Source: Candidatus Poribacteria bacterium (GTDB taxonomy: Bacteria > Abyssobacteria > SURF-5). Taken from it: 17,748 bases of DNA. Every line of letters starts with the position of its first letter. Positions within the stretch are counted from its first letter, which is position 1. The DNA is taken from contig JACRIR010000269.1 of assembly GCA_016215705.1 (NCBI GenBank), positions 1 through 17,748 of the forward strand, given 5' to 3'. The translations under genes and the position numbers were made by a program. The notes under the pieces are model-generated. The model made no database searches. It was not told the DNA's origin and worked only from the letters and a program-made list of their open reading frames with translations. Positions 1-6,329 of the stretch are shown here, in pieces.

Positions 1-141
1 CCTTCTTATTCTTGTCGCCGCCTATTCTAGCACTTGTAGAGACCGTTTTCAAAACATCCTTCTTGCGCTGTGTCAGATTTCACAGAAGGCGATTCGCGAG
101 CCGCACCGGCAAGACATCTCTGTACTACTCACCTTCAAAAT

Positions 142-258
142 GTCGAGTAGACATCCCGAATGTTTCCTTTAGGTCTGCTTTGTGTTCCCTGTTTCTCCCC
201 TCTTTCGATATGGGGAGTGTCACAAGATTCGACCATGGGAAACAATCTAATGTCCCTC
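142..258 (-). ncRNA. Group II intron domain VI, enlarged
   Basis: The 5' arm GAGGGACAT (258-250) follows domain V after the linker TGT. The 3' arm is GATGTCTACTCGAC (155-142). Pairing gives GAG/CUC, a bulged A at 148, a G-U pair, then GACAU/AUGUC. Between the arms are about 95 nt instead of a short loop. They contain an AGATT/AATCT helix and a six-pair hairpin with arms CTCCCC/GGGGAG (195-217). Confidence 0.7.
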
Positions 259-261
259 ACA

Positions 262-294
262 GAACCGTGCGTGAGGTTTTCCCTCACACGGCTC
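262..294 (-). ncRNA. Group II intron domain V
   Basis: This 33-nt hairpin starts GAGCCGTGTG and ends CACGGTTC on the minus strand, with the AGC catalytic triad near its 5' end and a GAAAA-type cap. It lies just downstream of the maturase stop codon, the usual place. It is the most conserved catalytic element of the ribozyme and is fully paired here apart from the expected bulge. Confidence 0.92.
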
Positions 295-309
295 TTCGGT
301 AGCGCATCC

Positions 310-1665
310 TCAAGTCGAGGACGGACAGTACGGTGAATGATATATCTTGGGCTTGGGCAGAGGGTTCCATACAAGAATCTTGTTGAACTTCTCCCAGGTG
401 ATGCTCTTTCTCTGGCTACGCCTATTCATCCATTTGTAGGCAAGTCTTGTGGCTTTCCCATAGAACTGCTCCAAGCCTTCTATGTTCCCGCTTACGCCAT
501 AGTAGCGGTAGTGGCCCACAAGCTTTCGCTTAAGCGTCTCCCACCATTTCGTCCACTTCTCGGCGTTGCGGATACGCTTGAGCCATTCATTCATCGCCTT
601 GAGCTTCTGCCTGAGCTTCTTCTTGCTGGTCTTGCGGCCTACCTTGAACCTCCCTTTCCTCGTCTTCGTACAATAGTGCGTCAATCCGAGAAAATCGAAA
701 GTCCCCGCCTTGATTTCCTCCGTCTGCTCCTTGTGCCACGCCTTTCGACCAAATTCGATTGTCCGGCTCTTTGCCTCGGATATCTTGAGTCCAAACTTTC
801 CGAATCTCTCCTTAAGCTCGCCCGCGAATTTCTGCGCCTCATCTTCACATTGAAAGCACACTATGAAGTCATCGGCGTAGCGGGTCATATGCGCAAAGCC
901 CTTGCCTTGCCTCTTTACCTTCTTCTCGAGCCACAGGTCAAGGACATAATGCAAATAGATATTGGCCAGCACGGGGCTTATTAACCCTCCCTGTGGTGTG
1001 CCCTTCTCTACCTCCATGTACCGCCCTTCTTCCATTACACCTGCTTTCAAGAATCGAACTATAAGCCGTAAGAAACTCGGATCTCCTATCCGGTGCTCCA
1101 AGAACTGCATTATCCATGCGTGATCCACAGTGTCGAAAAACTTCTCGATATCCATGTCCACCACATAGTTGACCGGCCTCGTCACGATGACTTCCTTCAC
1201 TTCATCGAGCGCATCATGACATCCCCGGTTTGGCCGAAATCCATACGACACATCAAGAAAGGCCACCTCCCAGATTGCATCAAGGATTCTCTTGATACCC
1301 ATCTGCACCATCTTGTCTTCTATCGTTGGGATTCCAAGCGGCCTCAAGCTCTTTGCGTCTTTCGGTATATACGTCCGTCTTACTGGTTGCGGACGATACC
1401 TCTTACCCTTGAGCCTTTTAACCAACTCCTTGATGTTCTCCGAAAGATTCCTCTCATACTCCTCCACCGTCACTCCGTCAATGCCAGGAGCCTTGTTCCG
1501 CTTCAGCTCCTTGAAACACTCCAACAGATACCCCTCATTGAGCAAGTACGCCAACGTCGTAAACTTGCAATCAGGGTCTCTCTTAGCCCGCTCGGTTATG
1601 AGTTTCAATTTCGTTTCCACCCATTCCCCATCTCTATGTACGGCGGGTGTCTCCTCAGAACTCAT
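310..1665 (-). CDS. ltrA: Group II intron reverse transcriptase/maturase
   Basis: The 451-residue intron-encoded protein helps the intron fold and splice, and reverse-transcribes it during mobility. Visible reverse-transcriptase blocks are NKAPGIDGVT (57-66), FRPNRGCHDAL (from 143), TPQGGLISP (223-231) and the catalytic YADD (263-266), followed by DFLGL (324-328). A maturase (domain X/GIM) region with KLVGHYRYYG (381-390) follows. The protein ends about 60 residues later with no HNH endonuclease and no recognisable zinc-binding region, so it is an endonuclease-minus type that would prime from a nicked or replicating strand. The ATG start is preceded by G-rich sequence in a fair Shine-Dalgarno position. 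All catalytic residues are present and the frame is intact. The exact intron class is not assigned. Confidence 0.95.
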   Translation of the reverse strand: MSSEETPAVHRDGEWVETKLKLITERAKRDPDCKFTTLAYLLNEGYLLECFKELKRNKAPGIDGVTVEEYERNLSENIKELVKRLKGKRYRPQPVRRTYIPKDAKSLRPLGIPTIEDKMVQMGIKRILDAIWEVAFLDVSYGFRPNRGCHDALDEVKEVIVTRPVNYVVDMDIEKFFDTVDHAWIMQFLEHRIGDPSFLRLIVRFLKAGVMEEGRYMEVEKGTPQGGLISPVLANIYLHYVLDLWLEKKVKRQGKGFAHMTRYADDFIVCFQCEDEAQKFAGELKERFGKFGLKISEAKSRTIEFGRKAWHKEQTEEIKAGTFDFLGLTHYCTKTRKGRFKVGRKTSKKKLRQKLKAMNEWLKRIRNAEKWTKWWETLKRKLVGHYRYYGVSGNIEGLEQFYGKATRLAYKWMNRRSQRKSITWEKFNKILVWNPLPKPKIYHSPYCPSST

Positions 1666-2136
1666 CGCGCTACCGCCACCCCCTTCCCTCCACAGGCATT
1701 ACCCTGTCTCCTCGGTACTATGAAGTGGTCCGACTGCCAAGATACCGTCCGCGACTCCTTGCCTTTCAGAGCTTGTCGCCACATACTTCCTCACTCCTTC
1801 CAGAAAGAGTACCCTGGCTCTCCCAAGTTCATATTAGCTCCTTGTGGTATCATGCAATCGGCCTCAGACCCCGTCGGGCTCCCCGTCCCCTCGCCTCTAG
1901 CGGTTACAGGGAGTGCTGCCTTCCAGACATCACGACGCTGTCGGCCTCCGACACGATCAGAATTTCGGGGCTCAATACCTTCACGCATCTCTGCATTGAA
2001 GCCTGATACCTCCCTCCTCCCAGCCTCATACACTTCGTTACCTACATGTACGTGGGATTCGGTGCTGGGCTGGCGGCTAGCCTTTACCCAGGCCGGACTT
2101 GCACCGGCAAGAACTAATACGCTTTTCTTGGCGCAC
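1666..2136 (-). ncRNA. Group II intron domains I-III (RNA only)
   Basis: This 471-base stretch has no gene of its own; short ORFs across it are by-products of structured RNA. It should fold as domains I to III of the intron. Recognisable pieces are the 5' GTGCGCC, the hairpin with GCCGG/CCGGC arms at 2092-2109, and the EBS1 candidate at 1980-1985. I did not identify EBS2 with confidence. Confidence 0.8.
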
Positions 2137-2408
2137 CGCGAATTTTTGTCGTGATTCTCTTTTCTTCTTCTTTCCCCAAATCCGTATTAACCCGTGTCAA
2201 TCCGTGGATAAGAATGACTCTTTTTCTCTTTTTCTTCTTCTCCCCGAATCCGTGAAATCAGTGAAATCTGTAGGCTGAGCCCCGCGAAGTCCCGCGCTTC
2301 GAGGGATTCCCAATGCTCATTCTTTTGTCTTAGTTGCGGCTCCGCCGCGCTGTGGTGCATTTCACCGTGCTTGCTCCTTCCTCCAATGGGCTCGAAGACG
2401 GATATTTG
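2137..2408. repeat. Intergenic region with degenerate dispersed repeats
   Basis: No gene is seen between the intron and the promoter of the next gene. An imperfect direct repeat, TTTCTTCTTC followed by CCCC(A/G)AATCCGT, occurs at 2161-2185 and 2231-2253. Around it are iterated phrases based on AATCCGTG (2177-2207) and GTGAAATC (2251-2272). These resemble the CACAGATT / AATCCGTG word-like repeats scattered between genes of many environmental bacteria. Small GC-rich inverted repeats near 2285-2303 and 2335-2350 are too weak to call as terminators. Confidence 0.55.
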
Positions 2409-2417
2409 TGATATAAT
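2409..2417 (+). promoter_or_regulatory. Extended -10 promoter candidate
   Basis: TGATATAAT is a consensus extended -10 element. It would start transcription near 2424, giving a leader of about 56 nt before the ATG at 2480. No good -35 hexamer is visible, which is common for extended -10 promoters. The pattern TGnTATAAT recurs at 5250-5258. Confidence 0.45.
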
Positions 2418-2479
2418 AGAGATGTTTGACTCAAAGCTTCAATTAGGCATCGTTACAACAAATATTCAGGCGAGATCAA

Positions 2480-4237
2480 ATGAGACCGCGCATTACCAGA
2501 ATCGTCCTCCTCTCATCCATATGCCTCTGCATCTCATTGCGGATTCTGGGGGTCGGCAGTCCTCGTCTTTCATATGCCGGGGAAGAGCAGACAGCAACTG
2601 CTCGAACGGTGGACGAACTACTAAGAAAGATAGAAACGCGCGAGGACCGGGATGCATCTGCAAAGCTCTACAGTATGGGCGTCGAGATCGAGCCGGCACT
2701 GCTGCAGAAGTTGCAGAATATTGACGTGTTGGGGATGAATGACCAATATAATAGCGTATCTGCGACCATTGTCTCTATCTTATCTTCACGAGGGTATGAT
2801 AAGGAGGTTCTTGAAATCCTGAAATCAAGACTCATCAGCAAGAATCCGTCGGACCGCATCTCGGCAGCTATCATCATCGTATTCAATTATCAATATCCGG
2901 CAGTCCGCGACCTTGCCGGCGTCATCTCGGGAGAGAAAGACCCGGAATACCTCAGCGAGCGAGTTATGTATGAATGGAATGAGGCAAGCGCAGAAGTAGT
3001 CAGACAGATACTTGAAGTAATGCAGGGTAAGTCCGACGAAGCCAAACGCTTTGTCATCTTTCTACTCAAAGCATATGGACTGGATTGTCCGGAGTGTGGG
3101 TATGACACAGAAAAATGGAAGTCCTTCTTCGATGCGAAAAGCGATTATGTGGAGTTTCTCGGTTCGGATTGGTGGGATAGTACGGGGCGTTCCGGACATG
3201 GAGTCGAAGGAGTTAGGGACCTCGTATCCGGTCCGGACGGCACAAAGATAGCATTCGTATGGGGCCATGTTTCGGAAGGCAGATACAAAACCGACCTGTG
3301 CATTCTGGATACTTTGACGAACAGAGTGACGAGAGTGCAATTCCCTAACAACTGTTATCGACCCTCGTGGGCGCCTGCCGGCGACAGAATTCTGTTCCAG
3401 TACAGTGACTCCAAAGGATTCAACATCGGGACGGTGAGAGCAGACGGCAGCGAATTCTGTGTGTGGACAAAGAGCTTCCATTCCCAAAACCGCCATTCTG
3501 GGGACGGCTGGTCCCGCGATTCGTCTAAATTCGCTTACGTCAGGGATTGGGATTCGCCCAATGCGTGGGAAATATGGATTACAGACCTCAGTAAGAACAA
3601 AAACATGAAGGTAGTTAAGGATAATCTCTGCAAAAGCATGACCCCTCGGCTCTTCCCCACATGGTTTTTATCGCAGGATAATAAAATCTTCTTCTGGGAT
3701 TGCAAGCAGCACAACGAATCAACCGAAGGACTATATTCGGTTCCTCTGGATTCTCCCGAGAATACGGAGTTGGTTCAAGCATTAGACCTTGACGCAGGCT
3801 TCAACAGCATGACTCCCTCTCCCGATGGAACCAAATTGGCCTACGTGCGGGATAACTGCCGGCTTTTCATCTACAACCTTGACACCCGGGAAACCAAAGA
3901 ATACGAGGTCGGCGCCGATTCCTATTTGACATGGACGCCGGATGGAAAGAAAATTCTGTATTCGGTGCTTATCGGTAATGGGCAGCGTGAAACTCGCGCG
4001 TTATCTCTGGAAACCGGTGAATCAACCAAGCTCTCGGTTGACGCCCTGTGGGGAAGCGCATTTGGGCCGGGAGGGGATTCGTTGTACTACAGCACGCGAG
4101 ATAAGCAGACCAATTCGTCATCCATACGGCGTGTCAACCTTGATGGGACAAACGACGTTCACATTTTCCCTGCGGAGAAGATCGAGGAGAAAACGATCCA
4201 AGCCACACCGATACTCAAGTGGGCGGAAAAAGACTAA
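2480..4237 (+). CDS. Secreted protein with helical N-terminus and TolB-like beta-propeller
   Basis: This 585-residue protein has an N-terminal signal peptide (basic RPRITR, then a hydrophobic stretch, with likely cleavage near LSYA-GE at about 32). Residues about 40-230 are alpha-helical and HEAT-like, ending in a CPECGYD..KW segment. Residues about 247-582 carry at least six PD40-type propeller blades, recognised by SGPDGTKIAF, WAPAGDRILF, WSRDSSKFAY, SPDGTKLAYV, WTPDGKKILY and FGPGGDSLYY. TolB-like propellers bind peptides or partner proteins in the periplasm; the ligand here is unknown. The ATG follows a weak GGCGAG ribosome site. No partner gene (tol/pal) is adjacent, so this is a stand-alone propeller and not TolB itself. 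No clear terminator follows. Confidence 0.85.
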   Translation: MRPRITRIVLLSSICLCISLRILGVGSPRLSYAGEEQTATARTVDELLRKIETREDRDASAKLYSMGVEIEPALLQKLQNIDVLGMNDQYNSVSATIVSILSSRGYDKEVLEILKSRLISKNPSDRISAAIIIVFNYQYPAVRDLAGVISGEKDPEYLSERVMYEWNEASAEVVRQILEVMQGKSDEAKRFVIFLLKAYGLDCPECGYDTEKWKSFFDAKSDYVEFLGSDWWDSTGRSGHGVEGVRDLVSGPDGTKIAFVWGHVSEGRYKTDLCILDTLTNRVTRVQFPNNCYRPSWAPAGDRILFQYSDSKGFNIGTVRADGSEFCVWTKSFHSQNRHSGDGWSRDSSKFAYVRDWDSPNAWEIWITDLSKNKNMKVVKDNLCKSMTPRLFPTWFLSQDNKIFFWDCKQHNESTEGLYSVPLDSPENTELVQALDLDAGFNSMTPSPDGTKLAYVRDNCRLFIYNLDTRETKEYEVGADSYLTWTPDGKKILYSVLIGNGQRETRALSLETGESTKLSVDALWGSAFGPGGDSLYYSTRDKQTNSSSIRRVNLDGTNDVHIFPAEKIEEKTIQATPILKWAEKD

Positions 4238-5249
4238 GACCAAACGCTCCACCTCCTCGTTGCGTTCAGCGGGCAACCCCCTCTCATCATTCCTATTCGT
4301 ATAATTCGTGTTCCCAAAATCTCTTCTTCTTTGGTCTTTTTCCTTCATTCGTAGTCCATTCGCGGTCCCTGCCTTTTCTTCTTCTTCGGTTTCTTCGGTC
4401 CTCAACCCGAAACTCTAAACCCCAAACCTTAAACCACTTCCATCATTCGCACTAATTATTAACAAAAAAGCCCTTGTTCGGCTTTCCTCCTCCATGTACC
4501 ATATACATCAGAACATCGCGCGAGACGCGCAGAGTCTCGAGTCCCGGGTTCATGGTCTCGTGTCAACCGGCAAAACGACGTAAGAGAAAGGACCAATCCC
4601 ATGAAAAGCGCTCAACAACCTCGCGACCATCTCTTTCGCCCTTCTTCTCTCTCCAGACTCGTGACTCGCGACCCGCAACCCGAAACTCTTCCTCTTTCAT
4701 CATTCAGCACTCATCATTCATCATTGCCAGTCGGTTCCCTTTTGCCTTTGCCCTTTCGCTTTTCGCCTACTCTGTCCCCCGTGACTCCCGGTGCTCCCCG
4801 TGGTTCATGTTCTTCTCTGCACCGGTTCGCCTTTTCTTCTGCAACCCAAAACATGTCCTCGACTTTGATCGGGAATCCAATATCGGACTATCTAAGTCCA
4901 CAAATTTCTGAATTGAAACACGATTTCCCGCGTCACCGTGTCACCAATCGCCCCAAGAAGTTCCCCACAACGTACTCATTCTGCCTTCAGAACTCATTAT
5001 CAACACTTCACTTCCAAATTCCCTTTCGCCCTTCGCCTTTCACCTTTCGCCTGCTCATTCACCGCGTCACCGGCGTGTCACCACCGCGTCACCCGCGTCA
5101 CCAAAAGATACTTTCCCCTATGTTCGACTTAGTTTGCATGTTTCTCTGCGCCCTGTGCGCCTCTGCAGTGGAAATATTTTTCTTCTCCCTTTCGCCTTGC
5201 TCCTTTCCCTCCCGCGCCCGCGCCTTGTGCCGGCGCGCCACCGCTTATG
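4238..5249. repeat. Long pyrimidine-rich intergenic region made of dispersed repeats
   Basis: About 1 kb shows no credible gene. The ORFs across it are low-complexity (S, R, P, F rich) with no start context. The plus strand is strongly pyrimidine-rich and built from recurring phrases: CCCTTTCGCC-type runs (about 4735-4775, 5020-5055, 5190-5215), ATTCAGCACTCATCATTC-type words (4437-4452, 4698-4730), ACTCGTGACTCGCGACCCG (4657-4675), a CGTCACC array (5064-5102), and CTCTGCGCCCTGTGCGCC (5152-5169). They look like decayed dispersed repeats rather than coding or regulatory DNA. Confidence 0.6.
4462..4485 (-). terminator. Terminator-like hairpin on the minus strand
   Basis: The arms AAAGCC and GGCTTT (4467-4472 and 4480-4485) enclose a 7-nt loop. 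On the minus strand the hairpin is followed by TTTGTT. No minus-strand gene lies upstream of it, so it may be chance or may block read-through. On the plus strand the T run is poor. Confidence 0.3.
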
Positions 5250-5258
5250 TGGTATAAT
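5250..5258 (+). promoter_or_regulatory. Extended -10 promoter candidate
   Basis: TGGTATAAT matches the extended -10 consensus. The start point would be near 5265, about 17 nt before the ATG at 5282. No convincing -35 was found. It is placed immediately before the tandem membrane-protein pair. Confidence 0.45.
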
Positions 5259-5281
5259 CTGCAAAAACTGGCGGAGCATTC

Positions 5282-5563
5282 ATGACTGTGAACAGTACCA
5301 ACAAAACATCATCCGCGCTGGCGTGGGCGACCATGGTCTGTGGCATCCTCTCATGGGCCTTGCTTCCGCTGATACCCCTCGGACCGGATATCGTAGCAAT
5401 CGTAATTGGAGGGCTGGCGCTGAAATCAATCAGCAAAGACGCGATTCGCATTCGCCGCATCGCGCTCATTGGGTTTTGGCTCGGCTTGTCAAACTTGCTC
5501 CTGAAGATTCTTATCATGGGGTGGGTCTTCATTGCCTTCATGATAAATCCAGTAGCGCATTGA
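5282..5563 (+). CDS. Small two-helix membrane protein, DUF4190-like, copy 1
   Basis: This 93-residue protein has two hydrophobic segments, about 11-50 (with a G-L-A-L-K-S-I end) and about 62-88, joined by a basic loop (K-D-A-I-R-I-R-R). This layout, with Gly/Ala-rich helices around a short charged turn, resembles the DUF4190 group of small inner-membrane proteins of unknown role. The ATG is preceded by GGAG (5273-5276) and a promoter-like TATAAT. It ends NPVAH, the same ending as the next gene, and is 8 bases upstream of it, so the two are probably one operon arisen by duplication. No function can be assigned. Confidence 0.75.
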   Translation: MTVNSTNKTSSALAWATMVCGILSWALLPLIPLGPDIVAIVIGGLALKSISKDAIRIRRIALIGFWLGLSNLLLKILIMGWVFIAFMINPVAH

Positions 5564-5571
5564 AGGAATTC

Positions 5572-5883
5572 GTGGAAGTGGTGGACTACAAGAATAAAAT
5601 CGGCGGAGCCCTTGCCTGCGCCTCTATCGCCTGCGCCTGCTTCTCATGGGCGCTTGGCTGGATTCTGTATAGCGGGCAAGACACGTTTCGCTTTGAAGTC
5701 AGCCTGAGCGTGGCCTCCATCTTATTGGGAATAATCGCGCTCAGGCTCCTGAACAAAAACGCTAAGCTCATTCGCCGTGCTGCATGGGTTGGCGTATTTG
5801 GGGGCGCGGCGAAACTCATCGTCATTATCTTCAGCTTCATAGCTCTTCTCCTGGCTTTCCGGAAGAATCCCGTGGCGCATTGA
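5572..5883 (+). CDS. Small two-helix membrane protein, DUF4190-like, copy 2
   Basis: This is a paralogue of the preceding gene, 103 residues if it starts at GTG 5572. That start follows GAAGGA (5562-5567) closely, and GTG 5578 is also possible. The reading frame is open further upstream to 5134, but that part overlaps copy 1 and the repeat region and is not coding. Shared features with copy 1 are N-K followed by a Gly/Ala stretch, a W just before the first break, A-L-(K/R)-x-(I/L) then a charged loop with I-R-R, and the identical NPVAH end. Sequence similarity is moderate, so the duplication is old. There is no terminator immediately after it. Function is unknown. Confidence 0.7.
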   Translation: MEVVDYKNKIGGALACASIACACFSWALGWILYSGQDTFRFEVSLSVASILLGIIALRLLNKNAKLIRRAAWVGVFGGAAKLIVIIFSFIALLLAFRKNPVAH

Positions 5884-6213
5884 AGAGCAGGCGAAAGGCG
5901 AGAGGGCTCGGCTGGGAAAAAATCAAAAGAAGAAGATGAGACGTCGAACCACTCTTGTCCAAGATAACAGAAAGAAATCCTCGTAAGAGCCTGTCACTGC
6001 TGAGTAACACTGACATGCACGAACCAGGAAACCTCTTTGTCATGAATAGCAAAAGCGAAACAACTTACGCAAATCATCAACGCAGAGTACGCTGAGTACG
6101 CTGGCTTTTTGCCGTTTTTCTCTGCGCCCCTCCGCGCCCTCTGCGGTTCAGACTTTTTTGTTTTGGACAGCAGTGACGTCGAGCACTGATTAAGAATGAA
6201 GAAAGAAGAGCGT
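5884..6213. repeat. Intergenic region with dispersed rRNA-like-word repeats
   Basis: No gene is seen here. It begins with a GGCGAAAGGCGAGAGG purine phrase (5889-5904), the complement of the CTTTCGCC words upstream. At 6080-6150 lie CGCAGAGTACGCTGAGTACG and a TCTCTGCGCC...CTCTGCGGTTC unit that repeats phrases seen at 5150-5170 and 6275-6313. The ORF read through it on the minus strand is an artefact of these repeats. Confidence 0.5.
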
Positions 6214-6243
6214 TTGACATATGAATCTGAACTGCGCTAGAAT
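6214..6243 (+). promoter_or_regulatory. Sigma70-type promoter for glpAB
   Basis: A perfect -35 TTGACA (6214-6219) and a near-consensus -10 TAGAAT (6238-6243) are separated by 18 bases. Initiation would be near 6250, giving a leader of about 80 nt that contains a degraded dispersed repeat (6275-6313). No obvious GlpR-type operator was recognised. Confidence 0.65.
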
Positions 6244-6329
6244 TCACAGCGAAAGGGCAGCACAACCGCCTTTGCGAACTTTGCGCCTCGGGTCCGCGAC
6301 CCTTTGCGGTTCTATTAGAAAGCGAATCT

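Larger units (their letters stand above)
142..2136 (-). mobile_element. Group II intron (complete ribozyme plus maturase ORF)
   Basis: This is a self-splicing retroelement read on the minus strand. The 5' end at 2136 begins GTGCGCC, matching the group II GUGYG start. A domain I helix with the usual GCCGG/CCGGC arms lies at 2092-2109. The maturase ORF sits in domain IV (310-1665). Domain V is at 262-294, and domain VI runs from 258 to 142, ending CTACTCGAC. The domain VI base pairs GAG with CUC, leaves an A bulged at 148 (7th base from the end), and continues GACAU with AUGUC, as expected for the lariat branch site. An EBS1 candidate, CGTGAA (1980-1985), can pair with the last six exon bases TTCGCG, including one G-U. 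The 5' boundary is confident. An alternative 3' end at about 210 is discussed under findings. Total length is 1995 nt. No internal disruption is visible, so the intron may be active. Confidence 0.9.

Noticed and set aside
210-250. Alternative intron 3' end at about 210 with a compact domain VI
   Set aside because: Its helix has mismatches and a four-base bulge; the pairing ending at 142 has the canonical bulged A and CTACTCGAC end. Kept as an alternative only.
12-302. Plus-strand ORF at the left edge
   Set aside because: It lies across intron domains V and VI and the flank; no recognisable protein features.
1093-2154. Plus-strand ORF of 353 codons opposite the intron
   Set aside because: It is antisense to the maturase and intron RNA, has odd composition and no ribosome site, and the minus strand has clear RT motifs.
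4521-4560. tRNA-like or hairpin sequence (CGAGAC / GTCTCG, then GAGTCCCGGGTTC)
   Set aside because: No acceptor or anticodon stems can be built around it.
5064-5102. Short CGTCACC array considered as a CRISPR
   Set aside because: Units are too short and irregular, without unique spacers of constant length.
4601-5257. Plus-strand ORF of 218 codons
   Set aside because: Low-complexity Ser/Arg/Pro/Phe translation of the dispersed-repeat tract; no start context.
5134-5571. N-terminal extension of the second small membrane protein
   Set aside because: It overlaps the first paralogue in another frame and the repeat tract; similarity to copy 1 begins only after 5572.
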